Positions 7,234-14,929 are shown, counted from the first letter of the stretch. The stretch is 33,625 nt of DNA from Chlamydiota bacterium (GCA_013288895.1 JABDAY010000020.1:1-33625), one strand, 5' to 3'. The notes: generated by a model not told the origin, from the letters alone. Made by a program: numbers and translations.

Positions 7234-8073
7234 ATGATCCGTATAGCCCATATTTCAGACCTCCATTTTGCAAAAATTTCCTTTAATCCATTTCAATTTT
7301 TTACTAAGAGATGGCTGGGGAATTTCAATTCCCTTCTTTCTAGGCAGAAGGCCTTTGTCCCTGCGCATTTGACACCCCTCCCCTCTCTTTTCTCAGAACT
7401 TGAGGTAGATCAATTAATTATTTCAGGGGATCTCACTACCACTTCCCGCGATAAAGAATTTGCAGAGGCAAAAAAATTTACCGATACATGCAAACTTTCC
7501 ACTTTTATTATTCCGGGCAATCATGACCATTACACAAAAAAAGCTTACAGGGACAAAATTTTTTACGACTATTTTCCCAATGCCCCTCTTAAATCCAGCG
7601 GGGTTTCAGCAACATCCCTCGGCTCCAAGTGGTGGCTTGTAGGATTAGATACGACTGTTGCCACTCCTTGGTTTTCTTCACACGGGAAGTTCTCTATCGA
7701 AATTGAAAAGCGGCTCGAAGTTGTTTTAAAAGATATCCCTAAAGGAGATTCTGTTCTTTTAGTAAACCATTTCCCTTTTTTTAATAATGAGATACGAAAA
7801 ATCCTCGACCGAGCAGATTACTTAAAAAGACTCCTTCAACAATTTCCTCAAGTAAAACTCTTTTTACATGGCCATACACATAGGCAAACTCTCGCTGACT
7901 TAAGGGGCAACCAATTGCCGATTATTCTAGATAGTGGAAGCACGACTCACAAATATCTTGGGGGATGGAATCTGATCGATATTTCAGATCAAGGGTGCGA
8001 TGTCCACATGTATCAGCTCAAAAATTCCTCTTGGGAAAAGACAAAAACCTCCTCCTTTACCTGGGAGCCCTAA
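7234..8073 (+). CDS. Calcineurin-like metallophosphoesterase
   Basis: A 279-residue two-metal phosphoesterase. All motif blocks are present in order: HISDLHF (Asp and His ligands near residues 9-11), IISGDLTT, IPGNHDHY (general acid His region), LVNHFPFF and LHGHTHRQ. Family members hydrolyse phosphodiester or pyrophosphate bonds; in Chlamydia one relative (LpxG) cleaves UDP-2,3-diacylglucosamine in lipid A synthesis, whereas others resemble Icc-type phosphohydrolases. No membrane anchor or signal peptide is seen, so the exact substrate is open. The stop codon is directly followed by the ATG of the YkgJ-type gene, so the two are almost certainly translated from one mRNA. Confidence 0.85.
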   Translation: MIRIAHISDLHFAKISFNPFQFFTKRWLGNFNSLLSRQKAFVPAHLTPLPSLFSELEVDQLIISGDLTTTSRDKEFAEAKKFTDTCKLSTFIIPGNHDHYTKKAYRDKIFYDYFPNAPLKSSGVSATSLGSKWWLVGLDTTVATPWFSSHGKFSIEIEKRLEVVLKDIPKGDSVLLVNHFPFFNNEIRKILDRADYLKRLLQQFPQVKLFLHGHTHRQTLADLRGNQLPIILDSGSTTHKYLGGWNLIDISDQGCDVHMYQLKNSSWEKTKTSSFTWEP

Positions 8074-8490
8074 ATGCCAGATCCTTGGTATAAGGATGGT
8101 CTCCGTTTCAAATGTACTGGATGTGGCAAATGCTGCACAGGCTCGCCTGGCTATGTTTGGGTAAATGAAGAAGAAATTCATGAAATGGCAGAGTTTTTAA
8201 AAATCTCTCCAGAGCAATTTGTTCAAAAATACACACGCAAAGTAGCTAATCGCCTTGCTCTCCTAGAGCATGCGCGCACTTACGATTGCGTTTTCTTGAA
8301 AGAAGGCAAGATCTGCACCCTTTATACAGCGCGCCCAACACAATGCCGCACTTATCCCTGGTGGCCCGAAAATCTCGAATCTAAAAAAGCCTGGGAAGAA
8401 GAATCCAAACGCTGCGAAGGGATCAACCACGAAGAGGCCCCTTTGATTTCGCTCGGCGAAATCAAAGGAACGCAAAACGCAAAACAATAA
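8074..8490 (+). CDS. YkgJ-family cysteine cluster protein (UPF0153)
   Basis: A 138-residue protein with the Cys-rich signature of the YkgJ/UPF0153 family: FKCTGCGKCC at residues 12-21, then CVFLKEGKICTLYTARPTQC around residues 70-90 followed by RTYPWW. These cysteines are thought to bind an Fe-S cluster or zinc; the biochemical role of the family is not settled. It starts on the base after the stop of the metallophosphoesterase. The last seven or so codons (reading GTQNAKQ) come from ACGCAAAAC-type tandem units that form the outer arm of the downstream repeat, so the C-terminal tail seems to derive from the repeat. Confidence 0.85.
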   Translation: MPDPWYKDGLRFKCTGCGKCCTGSPGYVWVNEEEIHEMAEFLKISPEQFVQKYTRKVANRLALLEHARTYDCVFLKEGKICTLYTARPTQCRTYPWWPENLESKKAWEEESKRCEGINHEEAPLISLGEIKGTQNAKQ

Positions 8491-8651
8491 ACGCAAAACA
8501 GAAGAAAGAAGGAAGAATCGGGCACGCACGCGGGCACGGGCACGGGCACGAAAGAGGGAAAAGCTTAAACTTTTTTTCTTTCCGGATTTCGCGCCCGTGC
8601 CCGTGCCCGCGTGCGTGCCCGATCTTCCTCTTTAGTTTTGCATTTTGCGTT
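8470..8651. repeat. GC-rich palindromic repeat, copy 1, with outer ACGCAAAAC arms
   Basis: The core palindrome spans about 8510-8629. The left arm reads ATCGGGCACGCACGCGGGCA followed by further GGGCAC units; the right arm is its complement. An outer arm pair AACGCAAAACGCAAAAC (from 8470) and GTTTTGCATTTTGCGTT (to 8651) encloses it. It lies between converging genes and overlaps the end of the YkgJ-type gene. Copies 2 and 3 at 14799-14929 and 29575-29690 share the core but not these outer arms. Confidence 0.88.
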
Positions 8652-8660
8652 AGCGTAAAG

Positions 8661-9104
8661 CTACGCTTTACGTGTTAAAAACTGCGATTTGATGTTTTGG
8701 GGTTTCAAAAGATCATTCACAACTTGCATAGCAACTTCTGGGTCAAATGTCTTACAAGAGAAAATATCGAGATAGCAATCTCCATTTTTTTCAACAAAAT
8801 GCCCTGTGATCGCGCTTGTTTCGATGAATTGGAGCAGAGAATAGCCTGCGGCTTCCGGGTTATGTCCTGCGAAATTGACTAAAAGGGGCTCTCCGTAAGC
8901 CTTCATATCAATCGCGTCTACCATCACTTTTGCGAAGTTTGCAAGGGCAGCTTCACTAGAAATTGTGGGTATGTCACATGCCTTGCAATCTAAAATCAAA
9001 TGGTAGCCCCATGATTCTACTGATGTACAAGTCGTGCACTCTGCGCCCTCATTGGCGTGAAGTGTTGAAAGTAAGAGAGATATTGCAAGTATATATTTTT
9101 TCAT
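8661..9104 (-). CDS. Exported SpeD-like (AdoMet decarboxylase family) protein
   Basis: A 147-residue protein starting with a clear signal peptide (MKKYILAISLLLSTLHA, then NEGAE). The mature part resembles the bacterial S-adenosylmethionine decarboxylase fold: GYHLILDCKACD near the start, then LLQFIETSAITGHFVEK and CYLDIFSCKTFDPEVAMQVV, which parallel the ESHLSIHTWPE and AAVDVFTCG blocks of SpeD. The serine that is cleaved to make the pyruvoyl cofactor in true SpeD is not obviously present; Ala or Ile sits there depending on the alignment. Export is also unusual for a cytosolic polyamine enzyme. Several cysteines (CTTC near residues 23-26, then DCKAC) could form disulfides. AAAGGAG precedes the start. 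The substrate is unknown; call it a family relative rather than an AdoMet decarboxylase. Confidence 0.7.
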   Translation of the reverse strand: MKKYILAISLLLSTLHANEGAECTTCTSVESWGYHLILDCKACDIPTISSEAALANFAKVMVDAIDMKAYGEPLLVNFAGHNPEAAGYSLLQFIETSAITGHFVEKNGDCYLDIFSCKTFDPEVAMQVVNDLLKPQNIKSQFLTRKA

Positions 9105-9176
9105 TTGAAAAACTCCTTTGAAGTTCGTTAGCGAAATTATATGCGCAAAATTGTTTTTTTTGATACGGTTTTATTT

Positions 9177-10811
9177 ATGGATGGAGAAATTAAAAAAAGA
9201 GTGGACACTTGGCTTAATGGTCCCTATGACAGTGAAACCAAAGAAGAGATCCTAAAATTAAGTCCTCAAGAATTGCAGGACGCTTTTTATACAGATCTTT
9301 CCTTTGGGACTGCAGGGCTCAGAGGGATTATGGGTGTCGGCACTACCCGAATGAATATCTACACCGTGACGATGGCAACACAAGGGCTTTCAAATTATAT
9401 TTTAAAGCAAAAAGGGCAGCATCGGGTTTTGATTGGATATGATTCTCGCCATAACTCCCTTCTATTTGCTCAAAAAACAGCTCAAGTTCTTGCCGCAAAT
9501 GGGATAGAGGCTCTCCTTTTAAAAGAGCTCCGTCCCGTTCCCTTCGTTTCATTCGGCACCCGCTATCGAAAATGCACCGCTGGTGTGATGATCACCGCCT
9601 CTCATAATCCCAAAGAATACAACGGCTATAAAGTTTATTGGAGCGACGGGGCACAAATCGTCCCGCCCCACGACATAGGAATTATGGAGGAAGTGCGCGC
9701 CATTAAAGATTTTTCCGAAGTAAAATTAGTGCGCCTCAGCCATCCAAACATCCACATCATCAATGGGGAGCTCGATGAGGCCTACATTAACGCCATCCGC
9801 CCTCTCCAACATTTCCCAGAGGACAATAAAAAAGAGGGCTCGTCGGTAAAAATCGTTTACACAAGCCTGCATGGAACAGGGATCACGATGGTTCCAAAAG
9901 CTCTTAATGATTGGGGTTTTACTTCAATTAGTTATGTCGAAGAGCAAATTAAGCCCGATGGGGATTTCCCAACCGTTAAATTTCCTAATCCTGAATATAA
10001 AGAAGCGACAGCTCTTGGCATAGAGTACTTAGATAAAACAGGAAGCGATATCCTAATTGCAACCGATCCTGATGCCGATAGAATTGGGATTGTTGTCAAG
10101 CACCAAGGAAAAGCCGTTGCCCTTACAGGAAATGAGATGGCCTCCATCTGCGCCGAGTTCATTTGCGAAAACACCAAACTTCCCTCCAATGGGGCTATTG
10201 TCACCACAATTGTCTCGACAGAAATTTTAAAAGCGGTCGCAAAGGCTCATAACGTTGCCTGTGTCGAAGTGCTTACAGGATTTAAATACATTGGAGAAAA
10301 GATCCATATTTGGGAACAAACCAAAGAATACACATTCCTTTTTGGTGCTGAGGAATCCTATGGATGCCTCCTCGGAACAGTTGCAAGAGATAAAGACTCT
10401 ATTGTCGCAGCCTGTCTCATTTCTGAAATCACCCTTCACGCAAAAAAACAAGGGCTAACCCTCATCGATCTCTTAAACCAGATCTATAAAAAATACGGAT
10501 TCTATCGGGAAAAGCAGGTTTCCCTATCATTTCCCGCCGGAGAGGAAGGGATGACTAAAATCTCCGCCATCATGGACAAGCTCCGAAAATCTCCCCTAAA
10601 AGATGCCACCTGTGAAGATTACCAAAAAGGCATACGCGATCTTCCCCCCTCCAATGTTCTAATTTTCCGCTTCCAAGATGACGCAAAACTCATCATCAGA
10701 CCCTCTGGCACTGAGCCCAAAATCAAGCTATACGTCTCTGCTCACGGAACTTCTGAAAAAGCTTGCGACGACCGCCTTGAGGAGCTCGTAAAATGCATAG
10801 ACTTGCACTAG
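9177..10811 (+). CDS. Phosphoglucomutase/phosphomannomutase
   Basis: An alpha-D-phosphohexomutase interconverting hexose 1- and 6-phosphates through a phosphoserine. The active-site TASHNPKEYNGYK has its Ser near residue 142. The metal loop DPDADRIGI, the sugar-specificity region LFGAEESYG and the phosphate-binding RPSGTEPKIKLY follow in order, the full four-domain layout. About 545 residues is usual for the PGM2-like subgroup. The ATG at 9177 is chosen because family members start close to the DGEIKKRVDTWL helix; an in-frame ATG at 9141 would add 12 hydrophobic residues. Neither has a clear ribosome site. The 3' end overlaps the next gene by 19 bases, and the SpeD-like gene is divergent. Confidence 0.9.
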   Translation: MDGEIKKRVDTWLNGPYDSETKEEILKLSPQELQDAFYTDLSFGTAGLRGIMGVGTTRMNIYTVTMATQGLSNYILKQKGQHRVLIGYDSRHNSLLFAQKTAQVLAANGIEALLLKELRPVPFVSFGTRYRKCTAGVMITASHNPKEYNGYKVYWSDGAQIVPPHDIGIMEEVRAIKDFSEVKLVRLSHPNIHIINGELDEAYINAIRPLQHFPEDNKKEGSSVKIVYTSLHGTGITMVPKALNDWGFTSISYVEEQIKPDGDFPTVKFPNPEYKEATALGIEYLDKTGSDILIATDPDADRIGIVVKHQGKAVALTGNEMASICAEFICENTKLPSNGAIVTTIVSTEILKAVAKAHNVACVEVLTGFKYIGEKIHIWEQTKEYTFLFGAEESYGCLLGTVARDKDSIVAACLISEITLHAKKQGLTLIDLLNQIYKKYGFYREKQVSLSFPAGEEGMTKISAIMDKLRKSPLKDATCEDYQKGIRDLPPSNVLIFRFQDDAKLIIRPSGTEPKIKLYVSAHGTSEKACDDRLEELVKCIDLH

Positions 10812-11485
10812 TGACCGGGGCCAGCTCGGGCCTAGGAAAAGAGCTGTGCATTCAGCTCGCAGCAAAAAAAATCCCCCTACTCATCACCGGAAAAAATAAG
10901 CAAGCCCTAGAAGAAACGGCCCACCTACTCCCCACAGATGTTGAGATATGCGTGTCAGATCTTAAAAATCGGAAAAATCTTATCGCCAAGATCCACGAAA
11001 GAACCCCTGACCTCATTATCAACAATGCTGGCGTAGGATATTATGGTGATGTACTCACTCACAACCTAGAGACTATTGAAGTAAATGTAGAAGCCCTGAC
11101 AGAGATCTCCCTAGAGAGCGCAAAAGCCCTTGCATCTCAAAATAAAAAAGGGACAATCATGAATATCTCGTCCGCCGCCGCCTTTTTCACCTATCCCTCC
11201 TATGTCTTATATAGCGCTTCAAAGGCCTATGTGAATTCCTTTTCAAAAAGCCTAGATGCAGAGCTTAAAAAAAAGGGAATCAGGGTCCTCTGTGTTTGCC
11301 CCGGCCAAATCGACACCCCTTTTCATCTAAAGTCGGGCAAAAAGCTCAGGTTAGCCATGCCCGTTGAAAAGGCCGCAAAGCTAATCCTGAAACAAATTGA
11401 AAAACAAAAACCCTTCAACATCATCGACTGGCGCTACAAGATTTTAGTTTTCCTTAGCCGCGGCTTAACCCTGAAGGCTATTTGA
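10793..11485 (+). CDS. Short-chain dehydrogenase/reductase
   Basis: A 230-residue classical SDR enzyme that oxidises or reduces an alcohol/carbonyl with NAD(P)(H). Visible motifs are the cofactor loop TGASSGLG at residues 8-15, the NNAGVGYYG stretch, catalytic Ser in MNISSAAA, and YSASKAYV with the Tyr-x-x-x-Lys pair. The CPGQIDTPF segment after that is also typical. The substrate cannot be inferred. The start overlaps the mutase 3' end, indicating one operon. Its stop codon lies inside the 80-bp duplicated segment that begins at 11478; the convergent HD-hydrolase gene was probably its direct neighbour before the island at 11558-13445 appeared. Confidence 0.88.
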   Translation: MHRLALVTGASSGLGKELCIQLAAKKIPLLITGKNKQALEETAHLLPTDVEICVSDLKNRKNLIAKIHERTPDLIINNAGVGYYGDVLTHNLETIEVNVEALTEISLESAKALASQNKKGTIMNISSAAAFFTYPSYVLYSASKAYVNSFSKSLDAELKKKGIRVLCVCPGQIDTPFHLKSGKKLRLAMPVEKAAKLILKQIEKQKPFNIIDWRYKILVFLSRGLTLKAI

Positions 11486-11557
11486 CGCGGAGGTGACGTG
11501 CGATGATGAGGGTTTTGATCATCTCTTTTTTGACGGTTTTTAGTTCTTCGAAGGTGA
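11478..11557 (-). pseudogene. Detached duplicate of the 3' end of the HD-hydrolase gene
   Basis: These 80 bases match 13446-13525, the end of the gene at 13446-14771, at 75 of 80 positions. Read on the reverse strand it still encodes the final ~25 codons (TFEELKTVKKEMIKTL and on to HLRVK, stop). Four of the five differences are synonymous (Leu, Ile, Ala and Val codons); only one changes Ala to Thr. So the copy diverged under coding constraint or came from an allele, rather than decaying. CATTCG follows, which also occurs in the intact gene five bases further on. Confidence 0.9.
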
Positions 11558-11582
11558 CATTCGAATTTCTCACATAAATTTG

Positions 11583-11611
11583 TTTACATAATGTACTAAA
11601 AATGGTACAGT
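11583..11611 (+). promoter_or_regulatory. Promoter and probable operator of the toxin-antitoxin operon
   Basis: TTTACA (11583-11588), a 17-base spacer and TACAGT (11606-11611). An inverted repeat TGTAC-N8-GTACA (11592-11609) sits between and over these boxes, where an antitoxin would autorepress. Confidence 0.5.
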
Positions 11612-11641
11612 ATAGGCAAACGGAATAAAAAGGAAGTTTGG

Positions 11642-12013
11642 ATGGCACATTACCACCCCATTCCCGTAGTTTTTTATATAGAAGAGAATAGTAGTAATGA
11701 ACCAGTAAAAGAATGGCTTTTGTCCCTTGATAAAACTTGTCGAAGGATCATAGGTAAAGACATTAGAACTGTACAGATTGGGTGGCCAATAGGCATGCCG
11801 GTGGTTCGAAGCCTTGGAGGTGGATTATGGGAGGTACGATCACATATTCCTAACGGTATAGCACGTATTATTTTTAAGTTAATAAATGGAGAAATCGTCC
11901 TTTTTCATGGTTTTGTAAAGAAAACGCAGAAAACTCCGCAGGATGATTTAGACCTTGCAAAAAAACGAGCCAAAAAATATGAAGCAATAGAGAGGAAGAG
12001 TCATGGCAAATAA
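11642..12013 (+). CDS. HigB-like RelE/ParE-family toxin (phage Gp49-like)
   Basis: A 123-residue probable mRNA interferase of the HigB/Gp49-like group. The diagnostic part is the central and C-terminal half: SLGGGLWEVRSHIPNGIARIIF, then IVLFHGFVKKTQKTPQDDLDLAKKRAKKY, which carries the usual basic catalytic surface and the long terminal helix. GGAAG (11631-11635) lies before the ATG. The toxin gene comes first and overlaps the antitoxin by 11 bases, the reversed order typical of higBA systems. The pair is inside the putative island between the two 80-bp direct repeats and probably helps maintain it. Confidence 0.85.
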   Translation: MAHYHPIPVVFYIEENSSNEPVKEWLLSLDKTCRRIIGKDIRTVQIGWPIGMPVVRSLGGGLWEVRSHIPNGIARIIFKLINGEIVLFHGFVKKTQKTPQDDLDLAKKRAKKYEAIERKSHGK

Positions 12014-12281
12014 ACATCGAGGATCTAATTTCGAAGATTTTCTCAAACAAGATGGTATCTTCGAAGAGTGTGATGCTGAGGCAGTTAAAAGGGTTATTGC
12101 GTTTCAACTTGAGAAAGAACTTAAAAAGCAAAAGATCACCAAGTCTCAGTTCGCAAAAAAAATGAAAACTAGCAGATCAGCAGTTGACCGCTTGCTTGAT
12201 CCTAGAAAAACTTGCAGCTTAAAATCTCTTATTACTGCTGTATCCGCTCTAGGTAAGCATCTTGAAATTAGGATCGCCTAA
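12003..12281 (+). CDS. HigA-like XRE-family antitoxin
   Basis: A 92-residue protein with a helix-turn-helix of the XRE/Cro type in its second half (KITKSQFAKKMKTSRSAVDR, then LLDPRKTCSLKSLITAVSAL). The N-terminal ~35 residues would bind the toxin. It is encoded directly after the toxin, overlapping its end. Such antitoxins bind the toxin protein and repress the shared promoter; the TGTAC/GTACA inverted repeat at 11592-11609 is the likely site. Ends 27 bases before the tail of the convergent F-box gene. Confidence 0.85.
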   Translation: MANKHRGSNFEDFLKQDGIFEECDAEAVKRVIAFQLEKELKKQKITKSQFAKKMKTSRSAVDRLLDPRKTCSLKSLITAVSALGKHLEIRIA

Positions 12282-12308
12282 CACAACTGAACTTTCTTAA
12301 AGTTTTGA

Positions 12309-13442
12309 TCAACTTCGGCGATCAGAAGACCAAAAAGTCAAAACCCTTCTCCAAAGCGGCAAGACATCAAGTTCCAAAGCCGTTAACTTCCGCAGAGCCA
12401 CCACAACCACGAAGTTCTCGCCACAGCCAAAAAGGCCGCCGTCCTCGCCGACTCCTGGAACGCGGGAAACGGAGCCACCATAAATGAACACATGACTTCC
12501 GAGATTTCCTGTTGTTTTCTGGGCGGTACGCGCCCATGTACCGCCTAAAAAAGATTTCCCGAAAGCAAGAGCTGAAATTTCCACGGCCATTATTTGACAA
12601 GGGGTTGCCACTTCCCATTGACCGCCGCCGATAATCTTGACAACTTCCTCCTGACCATCTGGACCATCAAAAGGTTTACTTCTACTTGCCTCTACTACAA
12701 CCGCTTCGTACCAACCTGATAGACCTAGAGGTTCGTTTCCTATCCGCTCTTTTACAGCATCAGAATAGCCGTATAGGTAAGAATTATAATTAGAACCGGT
12801 TGCAATGCGCAGAACTGTCTGAAGTGTATTTAGAGTAGGTTTATGGAAAAGCTTTTCATCGATGGAGGGCACATAGGAGAGCTCCTTCCCTTTTAATGTT
12901 TTGGGGAAATATAAAGTTTTCGGAAAATAAACAGCCACTGAGCGGTTTCCAAAAGGACAAGGCCCTCGTGGGATTGGCATGGGAGGTACTACTCCCGGAT
13001 TCACACCATTAAGCCTCCACGCCAATCCCCTTAAAGCTGGGGTTATGAATCCAAATCTGTTTCTTTCAATAAATGGTACGACAGCGTTTGGACGAATATT
13101 TTCCCTAACTTGTTGTAATAAAAAGGCTGATGAGAAGCCTGTCATAGGTTGCCTCAGCCTCACAGACCTAGCTTCGTTCAGTCTATAAACGACACGCAGT
13201 ATAATTGCTAGCGTGCGTCTTTTTAGGAGTTTGAAGTGGTCAGACTGAGCACTTGCATTCCAATCAATGTCGTTTGAACACGCCACTCTTCGCCAAGCAT
13301 GGCACGTAGTTCCTGCCGCCCGAATATCCGGGATGGGCAAAAAATTCATGATACAGCTAATCGCATGATCGTATAACATCCATACAGGCCTATAAGAGGC
13401 TACCACGGAAGAATTAGAGTTTGCAGAGATTCCTTGCGACAT
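12309..13442 (-). CDS. F-box-like protein, candidate secreted effector
   Basis: A 377-residue protein whose N-terminus is a Ser/Asn-rich leader (MSQGISANSNSSVVASY) followed by an F-box-like motif around residues 25-62 (AISCIMNFLPIPDIRAAGTT, then CHAWRRVACSNDIDW). This fits the helical Skp1-binding pattern, including the late Trp. The rest is not recognised; it is rich in Gly and Val near the end and shows no clear leucine-rich repeats. F-box proteins recruit substrates to eukaryotic SCF ubiquitin ligases and are known effectors of amoeba-associated bacteria; action in the host is inferred. Start 13442 lies only three bases after the stop of the HD-hydrolase gene, with no Shine-Dalgarno, so expression may depend on read-through and coupling. 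It belongs to the putative island. Confidence 0.65.
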   Translation of the reverse strand: MSQGISANSNSSVVASYRPVWMLYDHAISCIMNFLPIPDIRAAGTTCHAWRRVACSNDIDWNASAQSDHFKLLKRRTLAIILRVVYRLNEARSVRLRQPMTGFSSAFLLQQVRENIRPNAVVPFIERNRFGFITPALRGLAWRLNGVNPGVVPPMPIPRGPCPFGNRSVAVYFPKTLYFPKTLKGKELSYVPSIDEKLFHKPTLNTLQTVLRIATGSNYNSYLYGYSDAVKERIGNEPLGLSGWYEAVVVEASRSKPFDGPDGQEEVVKIIGGGQWEVATPCQIMAVEISALAFGKSFLGGTWARTAQKTTGNLGSHVFIYGGSVSRVPGVGEDGGLFGCGENFVVVVALRKLTALELDVLPLWRRVLTFWSSDRRS

Positions 13443-13445
13443 AGA

Positions 13446-13525
13446 CTATTTTACGCGGAGGTGACGCGCGATGATGAGGGTTTTAATCATCTCTTTTTTG
13501 ACGGCTTTGAGTTCTTCGAAGGTGA
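13446..13525 (-). repeat. Direct repeat, right copy (inside 3' end of HD-hydrolase gene)
   Basis: Matches 11478-11557 at 75 of 80 positions in the same orientation. It forms the functional 3' end of the gene at 13446-14771, while the left copy is detached. Confidence 0.9.
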
Positions 13526-14771
13526 GTTGGCATTCGTCGAGCTGTCCATCGCGGACTTTTTCAGTTACGAGCTGTTCTACCATTTTTGCAATGCTCTCTT
13601 CTGAAACTTCGGTGAGGCTTCGGGAAGCCGCTTCAACCTTATCTGCTATCATGATAATGGCAGACTCTTTGGATCTAGGTTTGGGGCCTCTATAGCAAAA
13701 GTCGTTTAGGTTCACCTCTGGAGTAAGCTCACATTGTTTGCTATAAAAATGTTGGACAAGGGTAGTCCCATGATGTTCTTTAATAATATCGACAAAACTT
13801 TTTGGTAAACGATACTTACGGGCGAGGGTTTCCCCTTCTGTGATATGGGCAATGATCACCCCTGCCGATTCTTTAGGGGTCAGAAGCTGATGAATATTTA
13901 GCCCTCCCAATTGATTTTCATTAAAATAATGGGGATTAAAGAGCTTTCCAATATCGTGATAAAGAGTAGACACACGACAAAAAAGGCCATTAGCTGAAAT
14001 GGCCCTTGCTGCGGCCTCTGCAAGGTTTCCTACTACAAGGCTATGCTGATAAGTTCCCGGGGCTTCCAAGCTGAGGCGCTTTAATAGAGGGCTTCCAGGA
14101 TCGGCAAATTCTAGCAAGGTCATATCGGTCATCACATTGAACACAGATTCTAGTATGGGAAGAATAGCAATCACGAGAAGGGCTGAACCTAACATGAAAA
14201 GAAAGGAATAAAGCGCATCATCTAAAAGCTGGGGCGACCATAAAGAATTGTCGATAAAATGGAAGGAAATGATCAAGATAAGAGAAGAGAGCCAAACCTT
14301 ACAAACAATAGGGAAAATTTCTTTTTGTTTATGCATGTTTTTTGCATAGAGGATCGCCACTAAGGAAGTTGTAAAATTCAACATACAAAATCTCACAGGC
14401 TCCACATCTAAAACTCCTGCCATAATAAGACTCAGAAAAAAGGAGGAAAAAAGAGCTATCTCACTTCCGAGCAATAGACAAAGCAAAATGGCAGCAAAAG
14501 GGATATAAAGGGGGTAGGCAAAAATTCTTTCCGCCATGAAAAATTCCACAACTTGGGAAACGACCAAGGGGAGGACCACCAAAGTAGTTAAAAGAGCCAT
14601 CTTCGGAAAAGATGCGATGCGCAAGTATATAGCAGAGAGTGAAGTCACCATTAACGAAAGGAGAAAGTAGCCAAGAAGCGCAAGGGGGGTAGAATTACCT
14701 AAATTAAAAAATAGCGTCAATATCACAACAAAGAAGGAACCTAACAAAAAACGCTTTTTTGCAATATCCAT
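13446..14771 (-). CDS. PgpH-like 7TM-HD family phosphohydrolase (probable c-di-AMP phosphodiesterase)
   Basis: A 441-residue inner-membrane protein. About seven or eight hydrophobic spans fill residues 8-210, followed by a cytoplasmic HD domain with PGTYQHSLVVGNLAEAAA (residues 238-255), the metal-binding YHDIGK (271-276), IIAHITEGETLARKY and KVEAASRSL. This is the 7TM-HD group whose best-known member, PgpH, degrades cyclic di-AMP. The usual large extracellular domain before the spans is absent, making it much shorter than the ~700-residue PgpH. AAGGGG lies directly before the ATG. Palindromic repeat copy 2 sits between it and the divergent dnaX. Its last 80 bases are duplicated at 11478-11557. 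Confidence 0.85.
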   Translation of the reverse strand: MDIAKKRFLLGSFFVVILTLFFNLGNSTPLALLGYFLLSLMVTSLSAIYLRIASFPKMALLTTLVVLPLVVSQVVEFFMAERIFAYPLYIPFAAILLCLLLGSEIALFSSFFLSLIMAGVLDVEPVRFCMLNFTTSLVAILYAKNMHKQKEIFPIVCKVWLSSLILIISFHFIDNSLWSPQLLDDALYSFLFMLGSALLVIAILPILESVFNVMTDMTLLEFADPGSPLLKRLSLEAPGTYQHSLVVGNLAEAAARAISANGLFCRVSTLYHDIGKLFNPHYFNENQLGGLNIHQLLTPKESAGVIIAHITEGETLARKYRLPKSFVDIIKEHHGTTLVQHFYSKQCELTPEVNLNDFCYRGPKPRSKESAIIMIADKVEAASRSLTEVSEESIAKMVEQLVTEKVRDGQLDECQLTFEELKAVKKEMIKTLIIARHLRVK

Positions 14772-14798
14772 CCCCTTATATTAGCAAACGGCCTAATT

Positions 14799-14929
14799 AA
14801 GAATAAGAAAAAGATCGGGCACGCACGCGGGCACGGGCACGGGCACGAAAGAAAAAAAGACTTAAAGCTCTCTTTCTTTCGTGCCCGTGCCCGTGCCCGC
14901 GTGCGTGCCCGATCTTTTTCTTGTTCTTC
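14799..14929. repeat. GC-rich palindromic repeat, copy 2
   Basis: The left arm from AAGAATAAGAAAAAGATC (14799) continues into CGGGCACGCACGCGGGCACG and further GGGCAC units. The right arm ends at 14929 with the complementary GATCTTTTTCTTGTTCTT. Arms are about 55 bp and nearly perfect, with a short AT-rich centre. Unlike copies 1 and 3, it lies between divergent genes, inside the promoter region of dnaX and the HD-hydrolase gene. Confidence 0.9.

Larger units (their letters stand above)
11558..13445. mobile_element. Putative small genomic island (HigBA module plus F-box gene) flanked by 80-bp direct repeats
   Basis: Bounded on the left by the detached gene end (11478-11557) and on the right by the same sequence as the true end of the HD-hydrolase gene (13446-13525). 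Content is a toxin-antitoxin pair and an F-box gene, both accessory. This is the layout left when an element integrates in the 3' end of a gene and restores it with its own copy. No integrase is present, so passive insertion or unequal recombination remains possible. Each repeat contains GATGAT-N10-ATCATC, an inverted pair resembling a recombinase core site. Confidence 0.5.

Noticed and set aside
8510..8629. CRISPR array or simple tandem repeat
   Set aside because: Repeats are inverted arms of a single palindrome, with no regularly spaced unique spacers and no cas genes.
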